64,000 bases of DNA, from positions 346,389,989 through 346,453,988 of the forward strand of contig NC_077230.1 in assembly GCF_027887165.1 (NCBI RefSeq), read 5' to 3'. The notes beneath the pieces are model-generated. The model did not search any database. It was not told the DNA's origin and saw only the letters and a program-made list of their open reading frames with translations. The stretch is from Monodelphis domestica. Taxonomy: Eukaryota > Chordata > Mammalia > Didelphimorphia > Didelphidae. Made by a program: the position numbers and the translations under genes. Of this stretch, positions 44,347-55,400 are shown piece by piece (within the stretch, counting starts at the first letter, position 1; each line of letters starts with the position of its first letter).

Positions 44347-45035
44347 TGTAAGGATAATTTTAGGGTTGTGACCTAATCTAAACTAATTTTTGGTCGCCAG
44401 GGAATATCCCAAATAAAATACCCTAGTCAGTTTGCAAATTTATGGTGGTTTAATTAATATAGAGGGAAGGAATTAAGGAGAAGGGAGAGGGAAAAGGTGT
44501 AGGATTTCTCCCACCTGGCCTGTGCCAGGGGGAGTTCAAAGTCCTCCGCCATGAAGTCTCTGAAGATTAGTGGTTTTCTAAGAGGATAGTGTTTGGAAGG
44601 AAAAAGAGAAAGAATCAGCCTAAACTCCGAGAGAACTCAGTAAAGATGCCTCACCTGAACTAGGCTACTCAGCTTCCTCCAGTATGGTATTATGAAAAAC
44701 TCACTGCTAAACCCAGACAATAGGAGCCGCCACCCAAGATGCCGAAATGCTCAGCATGCTCCGCCAGCCACCTCTCTGCCACCAAAGAGGCTGGAGAGAG
44801 GAAGTGACGTGAAATATATATACGGTTTTACATCACTTTTCTGTGTCTTACATGTACCAATGGTAGCTTAAGCTTGACTTAGGACAGCCCAGGGATCTGT
44901 CAGTTGTTTCTGATTTGTTATTTGCTAGCACATGTCTGTCATAGGCCATCTTCCTAAATACTTAATCCTTAAGTATGGGTGTAGACATTCCTGGTTTTGT
45001 TAGACTAAGTAGGGTGGAGTAATCTAAAATTCACA
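44347..45035 (-). mobile_element. solo LTR, family shared with 55832 and 62904
   Basis: The plus strand runs TGTAAGGATAATTTTAG to CTAAAATTCACA, flanked by GGGG on both sides (44343-44346 and 45036-45039). In its own sense it ends CTAGGGTATTTTATTTGGG...CCCTGGCGACC. It is ERV1-like by 4-bp duplication, about 0.69 kb, with no internal region. Confidence 0.75.
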
Positions 45036-45224
45036 GGGGATGCCAAGGCCTTCCAACACGCCAGGTGAGCTTCCCTTGTCCTGGCCCTGACCTGCTCCCT
45101 TCCCTGGAGGCCTCCACAGCAGCTGTGTCCTAAGCCAACTTGGGACAATGGCACAATACCTCAGTCTTCCTTTTCCTTCTCCAGTCCCTTCAGGTGTTGA
45201 ACATTTTAGGGTTTTGTTTTGTTT

Positions 45225-45420
45225 TTAAACCCTTACCTTCTATCTTAGAATTTATATTGTGTATTGACTCCAAGGCAGAAGAGTGGTAAAGGGCTTGGCA
45301 AGGGGGGGGTTAAGTGACTTGCCCAGGGCCACACAGCTGGGAAGTTTCTGAGGTAAAATTTGAACCCAGGACCTCCCATCTCTAGGCCTGACTCTCAATC
45401 CACTGAGTCACCTACCACCT
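45225..45420 (-). repeat. family A SINE, antisense
   Basis: It is nearly complete: AACCCTTACCTTCTATCTTA to CTCAATCCACTGAGTCACC. Confidence 0.8.
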
Positions 45421-46484
45421 TAGGGTTTTATCACAATCTTAGAGGAAGGACAATAGAGTTGTGAAAACAGGAAATGAGATGCTATCAGTAGTCTTAATGG
45501 AACTAACAAGGACATCAGACTCATGTTAGGTTCCAGAGTCCTTGAACTGTGACTTTCAACTAATTCTGCTGACAGGAGGGAGGACCCATCTTTAGCTGGT
45601 AGAGTCCTGTGAGATTATTACCTGGTCTGGCCTCCATATTTTACGTGAAGAAAGCAAATCTCAGGAAGGTTCTGTATGCAAGGTCATCCTGGTAACAAGG
45701 GATTCGAACTCAGATCCAAGCAGGAAAGTTAGGTAAGGCTGACTCTATGGGAGAGTTGTGCAGCTCTAGAAGGAGCCAGGGCAGTCTCTGGGGGTCTTGG
45801 GTGGCTTGCTCTGTGCATCTGGATTCCTCTACAAGTCTTTGTATTTTCTTGGGGTACGTGTCTCCTGGGGAAAAGGCTAGCGCATTGGAATAGGTTGTAA
45901 GTTGCCTTAGGTCTCAGGCACAGAATTTGGAAGGTATACAGAGGAAAAAGGCTTGGATGTAATGATGTTTCTGATGCTCACTAGCTGTATAACCATCAAT
46001 AAGTCGCACCTTCTGACCATCCAGTTCCTTACACGTAAAATGGAAATAATATTCAGAGTACTTGCCTCACGTGATTGTTGTGAATATAATGAGAATATAT
46101 GCATGTGTATGAGGTCATATACATATATGTATATACTCATGTGTGCACATACTCATGTGTGTATGTATGTGCATTTCTATATAGAGATAATATATATGTC
46201 CACACACGATCCTAATAATCCTAGGAAGTAGGAAAAGATATAAGAAAATCCTCTCTTTTTCATGCAAAAAGTCTTTCCATATTAGCTATGTTGCCAAAGA
46301 AAACAAACAAAATAGAACAATAAAAAGTTTTAGATGTTTGCTTTAATTTGCACTTGGAGGTCCTCAGTTCTCTTTCTAGAGGTACCTAGCATTTTTCACG
46401 AGAGGTCCTTTGGAATTATCACAATTTGATTGAATTCTCTAATTTTTTCACAGTTGATCCTTATCATTTTTTAAAGAAATAAAT

Positions 46485-46677
46485 GATCTTCACCTTCTTA
46501 GAATCAATACTAAGTATCAATTCCAAGGCAGAAAAGTGGTAAGGGCTGGGCGGTGGGGGTTGAGTGACTTGGCCAGGATCACAGACTTAGGAAGTGTCTG
46601 AAGCCAGATTTAAACCCAAGTCCCACCAATTCCAGGCCTGGTTCCCTCTATGCACTGAGACATCTAGTTGCCTCTGA
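46485..46677 (-). repeat. family A SINE, antisense
   Basis: It runs TCACCTTCTTAGAATCAATA to CACTGAGACATCTAGTTGCC. Confidence 0.75.
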
Positions 46678-47045
46678 TCCTTATAATATGACTTTACTAT
46701 GGGCAAAGTTTTCTGGGCTCTGCTCCCTTTACTTTGTGTGAGCCCACATAAGTCTTCCCAGGTTTTTTCTAAAACCATCCTGCTCATCGTCTCTTAGGCA
46801 CAGTAGTATTCCATCACAATTGTCTACTACAACTTGTTTAGCCATTCCCCAGTTGATGGATATTACCTGAATTTCCAATTTTTTTTGACACCACAAAAAA
46901 GGCACTACAAATATTTTTGTCTAAAGTTTCTTTCCCTTCAGTCTCTTTGGGACAGACTTAGTAGTAGTGTTTCTGGGTAAAAGGGTATGCACAGTTTTAT
47001 AGCTATATGGGGATATTTTTAAGTTGTTCTCCAGAATGGTTAGCC

Positions 47046-47333
47046 CAGTGATGGTGAACCTTTTAGAGATGGAGTGCCAGGCCCCACCCCCACCTCACCC
47101 AGCCAATGCCCCACCCCAGAGTCCTTGTGCTTTGCCCCTGCCCCCTCCCCCCTTACTCCATACAGGGAAGGGAGAAAGCACTCCCACTGGGCTGCTGGGC
47201 AGAGAGGGGAGGGGGATGTGAAAAAATGTCACCTGGCGTGGTAGAGAGGGGGGGAGCAGCTCTGCCCATGTCCCTCTGCCTTTCTAGTAATAGACTTGGT
47301 GGGGGGAGGGTGACCATAGGTTCACCATCACTA
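47046..47333. mobile_element. hAT-type non-autonomous element inside L1
   Basis: It is 288 bp with inverted ends CAGTGATGGTGAACCTTTTA and CATAGGTTCACCATCACTA. The 8-bp target duplication is GGTTAGCC/GGTTAGAC (47038-47045 and 47334-47341). It may be an OposCharlie-like family. Confidence 0.8.
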
Positions 47334-48126
47334 GGTTAGACCATTTCACAACTCTGTTAATAATGCCTTAGTGTCCCAACTTTTTCACATTGCTTTTAGT
47401 ATATTTTTCATTTTTTGTCACATTAGCCAATCTGACAGGTGTGAAGGGGTACCTTAAGAGTTATTTTAATGTGCATTTCTCTAATCAATAATGATTCAAA
47501 GCATTTTTTCATGCCTATTAGCATGGATTTCTTTTGAAAACTCACCTGTCGTGTCTTTTGACCTTTTATCAGCTAGGAATGGTTTTTATTTTTATAAATT
47601 TGACTTGGTTCCCTATATACTTGGGAAATTAGGCCTTTATCAGAGAAACCTGCTATAAATGCTTTCCCCCGTTTTCCTTTTAATTTTGGCAGCATTAGTT
47701 TTGTTTTGGCAAACCCTTTTTGATTTCACATAATCAAACTGACCTATTTTACTTCTCTATGTCTTGTTTGGTCATAAACTCTTCTATTATCCATAGATTA
47801 CACAATACATTTTTCCATGTTCCTCTAATAATTTACTTTTCTCACCCATCTAGATCCATTCTGACCTCCTTTTGGGATACAATGTGAGATGCTGGTCTAT
47901 GCCTACTTTCTGTCAAACCGCTTTCCAATTTTCTCAGAAATTTTTGTCAAATGTCAAGTTTTAACCCTCAAAGCTTGGATCTTTGGGTTAATCAAGCCAC
48001 TAGATTATCATGGTCATAATTTATGCACCATTCTATTTTGTAGCCAGTACCAAAATTGCTTTGTAATATAGTTTGAGATCTGGTGGGGTGAGGCCACCTT
48101 CATTTTTTTTTATCAATCCCCTAGAT

Positions 48127-48348
48127 TCATGTTGGTGAAGGCGTGACACATGTGCCCCAGTGGCATGGAGGGGGCTGCTCCATTTCCCTCTCCACAGTGT
48201 CCAAGGGCATTTTTTGCATGCCCCCCTGTCCAGCAGTCCAATGCAAGCGCTTCCTCCCCTCTGGTAACTGGGGTAGTGGGGGGGGCACTCAGAGGCAGCT
48301 TGAAGGTGCAGTTTGGGCACATGGTATCAAAATTGCTCACCAGTGCTG
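48127..48348. mobile_element. hAT-type non-autonomous element inside L1
   Basis: It is 222 bp. The ends TCATGTTGGTGAAGGCGTG and GCTCACCAGTGCTG are imperfect inverted repeats. The target duplication is a perfect 8 bp, CCCTAGAT (48119-48126 and 48349-48356). Confidence 0.8.
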
Positions 48349-49019
48349 CCCTAGATCTTTTGTTCTTTCAGATGAATTGTTACCCCTTTTTCTAAATTTA
48401 TAAAATAATTCTTTGGTATGGCACTAAATAAGTAAATTAACTTGGGTAAAACTGTAATTTTTATTATACTGGCTTTTTCTCTATTTAGATGTCTTTATTT
48501 GCATGAAAAATGTTTTATAAGTTGTGTTATGTTCATGTAATCCCTGGGTTTGTCTTGGCAGGTTGACTCCCAACTATTTTCTATTGTCTGCAGTTATTTG
48601 TAACCTCCAAATTGGGAGGCTGCTCTTCATCGAATCTGGGTTTTCTTCATCCTCTGAGGTTAAATCCTAAAGGGAGGATCTGAGATGGGAAGAAGGTAAA
48701 GTGTTCTATACCCAAATTGCCCTCTACAGTCACACCTGATGGCAATTATCTGGAATTCTGAATTCTTCTATACCTGGAAACTTCAATGCCCCATTTGGAT
48801 GTACCATATTAACCAATCTCTGGCATCTCCTTTCCAGGGACACCAGAGATGGCTATTAGGCATGTCACAACAAAGTTACTCCTCCCTATAAAACTCCATT
48901 CTTCATTGGCACTGCTGTGCCGACGTAGAGGTGACAAAGGGCACAGGCATCCCTGCTCATTGAATAAAAGTGAGGAGAGTTTAACAAAACTGGATATACC
49001 AATTCCTGAGGAAGCCTGC

Positions 49020-49400
49020 TAAAGAACCATTATTGACCCTCTTCATCTTCCTTCTTTGAATTAAGAACATGGCACAGGTAGCTCAACTTAACATGTTTAA
49101 AACTAAATTTGTTATATTTCCCCCCAAAACTCTTCCTCCTCCTATCTTCCCTATTACAGTTGGAGGACACCCTCTTTTCTCCTCTGACACTGCCACCTCT
49201 CTGGTGCAGGTCTTTATGTCCTCACAATTACACTTTTATAATAACCTGAGGGTGGGTATCCCTGCCTCAATTCTCTCCAATCCATATCATCCTCCACTCA
49301 GCTGTCAAAACTATCTCCTAAAATACAAATTTGACCATGCCATCACCTATTCAATAAACTCCAGTGGCTCCCTTTTACCTCTAGGATCAATATAAAATCA
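49020..49400 (+). repeat. L2 remnant, sense
   Basis: It reads CTCAACTTAACATGTTTAAA, CCTATCTTCCCTATTACAGT and ATTCAATAAACTCCAGTGGC. Confidence 0.6.
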
Positions 49401-49404
49401 TGTT

Positions 49405-50340
49405 TGGTTTTAAAAAAACAAACAAACTTTTACCCCCTGTATGGATGGGTTGCAAGAGGGAATTTGCAAGAGGAGTTTGAGTGACAGCAGCAATGGCTGG
49501 AAACTGAGGATGCTGGGTAAGAAGAGGAGACTTGAGAAAGATCTGAAAGGAATTCTGGGCTTTCTGAGCTGAGACCTGGATCAAGCAGGAAGAGACTTCC
49601 TTGCTGGAGATCTCGTCTGGAGCCATAAAGGAGATTTGTCAATTCAATATTCAAAAGTTTCATCTGCCAAGTGATACTGACAGTCTGATGCCTCAAAGAA
49701 CGTCTCTACAGAGAATCTGATTCCTCAAATTGAGAGTGCTGTGGACTCACTGTCAAAGAGAGCCCTCCTGCACCTGTTCTGTCATTTCTTAGCTTTAATA
49801 GATTATAGTTTGGGAAAATTAGTTGGGACAGGGCAGAGAAACTCAGATTGGCTGGATGGCCATTTGAACGAAAGTCTGCGATAGGGAAACAAATTAGAGA
49901 TACCAAATCCCTCTTTCCACCCCCCCCCACCCCACCCCCACCTTATGCCCAGTCATTAAACCTTTTACATTGCAGTCAGATTTCATTCAAATAATTTAGT
50001 CCGGGAGCTTTGAGAAGGGAACTAGAGATCAGCCTTAACAGAGAGCAACCAGGACCCCTTCCCCAACCAAGTCCAGTACTTGGGAGAGGTTTGTCCACGG
50101 GTCCTCTCCGTGCCAGTAGATCTGGGGTTACACCCTGGTCTCTCTGTTAGGGGAGGCCTTCCTTCACCTCTCCATCACCCTCTCACACCAGGGGATCCCT
50201 TATTACCTGTGCAGCATCCCTTAACAACCTCACTCAGGGGAGGTGGAAAGAGAGCAGGAGCTAGCCCCTTTAGGTTCCTATCTCTTCCACACTCTGCTTC
50301 CCTCTCTCCAAGCTCCCTTTTGGACTTCATTACAGTAACA
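49405..50340. other. intergenic, unassigned
   Basis: There is a C-rich simple tract at 49918-49943. No gene is seen. Confidence 0.4.
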
Positions 50341-50369
50341 TCTAAATATGGTGAGAATTTGCCATTATT

Positions 50370-50558
50370 ACACCTCCATCTTGGAATCTATACTGTGTTT
50401 TTGTTCTAAGGCAGAAGAGCAGCAAGGGCTAGGCAATGGGGGTCAAGTGACTTGCCCAGGGTCACACAGCTGGGAAGTGTCTGAAGCCACATTTGAATTC
50501 AGGACTCTCATCTCCAGGCCTGGCTCTCCATCCACTGAGCCACTCGGTTATCCCTGCC
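50370..50558 (-). repeat. family A SINE, antisense
   Basis: It runs CACCTCCATCTTGGAATCTA to TCCATCCACTGAGCCACTC. Confidence 0.8.
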
Positions 50559-50564
50559 ATGCTT

Positions 50565-51000
50565 TTAAAGAAAACCCACCATCACCTTGCCCCTTCCTAC
50601 TTCTTAGTCCCCTCCACATACTCTGTGATCCAGTGACTCATCTCCTTACTGTTTCTCCTACTACATGAACTCCTTAACTGGAGGAATTTTCACTTGCTGT
50701 CCACCATTCCTAGAACATTTCATTCTCCCTCATCTCCACCTCAACTTCTCTGGCTTCCTTCAAGTCTCAGCTAAAATTCCACCTTCTAAAGAAGCCTTTC
50801 CTGTTATCTCTTAATGCTAGTGCCTTCCCTCTAATGAGTATTTCTAATTTATCCCGTCTTTTACCTCATCTGTGCAATCTGCATGTCATCTGTGAGCTCC
50901 TTGAAAGCAGGGGTTTTCTCTTATCTTTCTTTGTATCCCCAGTGCTTGCTTAGCACAATTTCCAGCATAAGATAGGTGCTTAATAAATGCTCATGGACTC
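50565..51000 (+). repeat. L2 3' end, sense
   Basis: It reads TCAAGTCTCAGCTAAAATTC, GTGAGCTCCTTGAAAGCAGG and GATAGGTGCTTAATAAATGC. Confidence 0.75.
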
Positions 51001-51169
51001 ATTACCCATTTCTATCCCTTTTCCCTATTTTTTTTCATTTTGGTATGATACCCATCCAGAGCCAGAGAGCAGTCATTGGTTTCTGTCTATGAGAACTCAG
51101 TGATATAATGCCCATTAGGTCAAATATACTTCTCTGCATTAATAATGCATAATTAACTGTTGGCGCCTC

Positions 51170-51830
51170 ATTTCTTGGACTTTAGGGTTATTAGCTCAAG
51201 CTCTCAACACCTTTCTTGAGCCATAGCCTCCAGATCGTTATTCCTGCCTCCTCCATTCTCCTCTACAAAGCTGCTACAATGCCATTGCTAAAACTCATGT
51301 CTGACCATGTCATTTCCATTCTGAATAAACTACAATGGCTTCCTCCTCTTACTTCTGAGATCAAATAGAAATTCCTTTTGGGTTAAGCATTTAAAGTTCT
51401 TCACAACCTGGTTCCAGCCTGCCTTCCCAGGCTTGTTCTACATTACTTTTCTTAATGCTCTCTTTAGTCCAGCCAAGTGAATCTTCTTGCTTTTCCTCAT
51501 GTAACACCTCATAGTCTTGTTCTGTACAGAACGTTCCCCATACCTAGAATCCAATTCCTCCTCATTTCTACCTGTTAAAATCCCATCTACTACAAAACTT
51601 AAGCATGACTTTTTATCGGCAGTCTGCATTGGCCCTTCAAATGGCTCATGCTTCTCCCAATAAACTACTGTGTCTCATTTGGTGCATGCTTATTCACATA
51701 CAAGCACTTTGTCTCAAGAGAATGTAAACATCTTAGACTACAGACTGTGTTATTTTGTATCCCTGGCACCTAACCATACCTACATACAAAAGGAACTTAA
51801 TAAATGCTTCCTGTTTGGTTGACAGATCAT
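51170..51830 (+). repeat. L2 3' end, sense (second copy)
   Basis: It reads GACCATGTCATTTCCATTC, TTCACAACCTGGTTCCAGCC and GGAACTTAATAAATGCTTCC. Confidence 0.7.
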
Positions 51831-51839
51831 GCAACCAAA

Positions 51840-51985
51840 CCCATTATTTTATAGATAAGGAAACCGTAGTCTAGTCAGAGGAAAGGACTTGTCCAAAGCC
51901 CTACAATTAAGTAATGTAGCTGGGACAGGATCCCTGCTACCTCTGTCTCCAAAGTTAAACCCACTGTGCTCTAGCTCTAGTGCTA
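51840..51985 (-). repeat. MIR-like fragment, antisense
   Basis: It reads TTTTATAGATAAGGAAACCG, GGACTTGTCCAAAGCCCTAC and AAACCCACTGTGCTC. Confidence 0.55.
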
Positions 51986-52049
51986 TAACGGGTCTTGTGG
52001 GAAAACACAAAATAAGCTTCCTTCACACTAAGATGTCTTTAAATGCTTC

Positions 52050-52055
52050 TTTATT
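52050..52055 (-). terminator. PAAF1: candidate PAAF1 poly(A) signal
   Basis: TTTATT on the plus strand is AATAAA in the PAAF1 sense, about 420 nt beyond the stop codon. The intervening 52056-52473 shows no recognised repeat and fits a 3' UTR. Confidence 0.6.
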
Positions 52056-52473
52056 TCCTCTGGGGGGCTGGCTTTGAGTCTCTGCTTCTGTAGGCACATT
52101 TTATGGATTTGATGTTTCAAAAGAATACACAGAGTGAATGAGGTCCTGCAGAGAGAAGAGCTCCCCCTATGCATCCCTGAAGCTCAGTTAATATTGGATG
52201 AAGGGGAGAGTGACCTGCTGACTGAGGTGAAAGGGAAAAGGAGTGGATGCTAATGCAGAGAGAAATTACATGTTTGGTCAGATCCAAGTGACTCTCTGGG
52301 TGGGCTGAAACAACAAGCCAAAGATCACATGAAGGACAGTACTATGGGTCTTTCTGGCCCTGTGAGCAGAGCCTTAGCATGCTATATGTGCAGTCCCATG
52401 AAATTTATGGGGTCTCAGCTCCCTGATGATGAAAGATTCTAGTTTCTAACCCATCACTCAACTCTTTGAGAGG

Positions 52474-55400
52474 TCAGATTTCAGAGAGCTGATATCGGCG
52501 CACAAGACCATCTCGACAGCAGGTGTAGATCTGTTTCTCCCATGTGGACACCTGAAAAAGAAGAATTTGTAACTCATGAGGGATCTGGGATTCTACTATT
52601 TCTTGAGTCGCTTCACCAGCCCAATGGTCATTCCTATAACTACTGTGTTTTCTATTGTTTTTACAAAGGGCATTCCTCACAATGGCCCATGAGGCAGACA
52701 GTAAAAATAATCAAGAGGAAAGGATGTGGGTGATCAACAGTAACACAGCTAATGAATGACAGAATCAGGACTTGAACCCATGTCTTATTATTCTTAAATT
52801 TTATTTTAATTTCTGCCCCCAATTACAGGTAAAAACAACTTGTAATATCCTTTTTTTTTTTTAAGATTTTAAGACCTGAATTCTCTTCCTACTCAATGAC
52901 ACAGTAAGTAATCTGATATAGATTTTACATGTCTCTGATCAATGATCATCTAGCTTCCATGTGAAGATCTCCAAGGATGGTAAAACTTAATACATTTGAG
53001 GATAGTGCATTCTAGTTTGGGGTTTATCAGTGTGGTGTCTTTTTCTTAATCTCAAGCTGAATTCTTCCTCTCTTACTTCTATACTACTCCTAATTCAATT
53101 ATTTAGGTCATTTTGAGATAGGGTACACAAGATTAACCAGACCACCAAAGATGTATATAATTGTTTTAATTCTGTCTTTCAATTCAAAGCACTGTCCCAG
53201 TGCTTATCATAACTCCTGGTTTATTGATGTATATATTGCAAATTTTAAATCCTTTAAGCCATCCTGGTTTCTGAACTAGATATATTCTAGCTTGTCAAAG
53301 TTATTACTAAAAGGTGGGGCCATAAGCCTTCAGTTATGGTCTGATCAAGATAGAGAATAGCACAACTACTCCTTCCTTCTGGACTGCAGTTGACAAAAGT
53401 GTTAGTACTGATGAGTCAATTTGCTATAATAAAAAGTTCAATGTCTTTGGAACTAAGTTTTCTTAGTTACAATCGGAAATCAGGTTCTAAGGTTCCTTCT
53501 AGCACTTATATTCTGAATCTATGATTTAGCAACCCAAGACCTACATTCTAATCCCAGATCAGATAGATGTTCACTGGCTATATGACTCTTTTTTTAAACT
53601 CTTACCTTCTATCTTAGAATCAATATTGGTTCCAAGGCAGAAGAGTGGTAAGGGCTAGGCAATGGGGGTGAAGTGACTTGCCCACAGTCACACAGTAGGG
53701 AAGTATCTAAGGCCAGATTTTAGCCTAGGTCCTTCCGTCTCTAGGCCTGGCTCTCAATCCACTGAGCTACTCAGTTGCCCCCTCACTATATTGACTCTTA
53801 GCAAGTCACTTCCTTTCTCTGGGTCTTATTTTCCCCATTCAAATGGAGATAATAATCCACCTAAAAGAATTGTTGTGGGGTAAACATTAATAAATAAATT
53901 TTAAAGTACTATGGAAATGAGAATTATATTTTTATTTTTTCAGCTACTGAGAAATAACCAACAACCACCAAAAGTTTGACCCATGGAGCCCATTTGCCAC
54001 CAAGTGACAGCATTTAGCACTATCAGTCAAGCCTGCTATTTGTGTTATCCATGAGATTTACCTTGTACACAGGATCACAGTCGGCCTCAGTCAACTGAAT
54101 GAAATAGTCTGAATCCTGCTGCATAATGAAGCAGGTCCCATCACCTGCAAAAGAAAAAGAGGAAGAATTCAGATCACATGGAATCCTAAAAAATACTTAG
54201 TACCTGAGAAATGGAAGTCATCTAAAGGCAAATTAGAGAACTATGTTCAAATGCTAATCCTGAAATTTAGCCTAGTCCTTATGCTCTTCTGCCTTGGGAC
54301 CAATACACAGTATTGATTCTAAGATAGAAGGTAAGGGTTTAAAATAACAACAACAACAAACAACAAAAACAAAAAGATATGTAGGATTCATAAACTGCCA
54401 AGGAATGAAATTTTGATGACCAAAGAAACTCTTGAAGATTGTTTCTATTAAATAGTCTTAGAGGGGCTGAAAGCTGCATCAATGGAAGGAGCACTCTAAC
54501 AGATGAGAACCTGGATTTTTAAGTACTGGAAGATTCTTATATCACAAGTCAGTGAAAGGGAGAACTTCAAGGAGAAGGAAATGGTGTCAAATGCATCAAG
54601 AATGTCAAAGAAACTGAAGACAAAGAAAAGGCCATTCAATTTAACAAAAAGAAAGACATTAGCAAGAAGACAAGAGACATAATAGATATGATACAATATG
54701 ACACTAGATAGGTCAGTTAAGTTGTCAAAACTCCACTCAAACTGTTCTTTAGCTGTACCCATAGGCAAGAAATTACAAAACACTGGAAACCTAGTTGATA
54801 AAGTCACTTGTCAGTGATATGGAAGTCTTTAAGGCTTAGAGTTTAGCAACTATCTTTGGTGGATCCCCTTTGCCCCATGAAATAAATTCAAATTTCCCTT
54901 TCTCCCACCTGCAATTTTCCCTTTGAAAGGACTCTTCCCACTTGGAGTTAACGTAGCACTTGTGTTTATCTCTCTAATATACTATGATATATATTCATTT
55001 GTATTTGTGCCTTATTCCCTGACTAGAGAGTAAGGGACTCCATAAGGATGATGACCATGACTTATCTAAATTTGTTATGGCCCTCAGCACCTAGAAGAGT
55101 GCTGAGCATATAGTAGGCACTAAATAAATATATGTTAAATAAGTGAATGAATGATAAGGAGTCAGCTCAGTCTAGGATAAGGAGTAAGCAGGAGTAAGGA
55201 GAGGAATCAGACCGTTAGAATACACAGATTGCAAAAGACTTCCCAGAAGTCTTTTAATCAATTCCCACTTGCTCCTAGGAAGATGATACTAAAACTATGG
55301 AACCATAGACTAGATTCTAGTTATTTACTATCTGACAGCTCACTAGAAAAATACAGTCACTTCTGCCATTATACTTATTTTGAAAATATGAACTTATTCT

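Larger units (their letters stand above)
46690..48610 (-). mobile_element. L1 ORF2/3' region, antisense, with two hAT insertions
   Basis: It reads TAGTATTCCATCACAATTG, CAGCCAATCTGACAGGTGTG-type sequence at 47430, GCCTTTATCAGAGAAACCTG, GTAGCCAGTACCAAAATTGC, TATAGTTTGAGATCTGGTGG and GTTTGTCTTGGCAGGTTGAC. The order matches the antisense end of ORF2 in mammalian L1. It is interrupted at 47046-47333 and 48127-48348. Confidence 0.8.
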
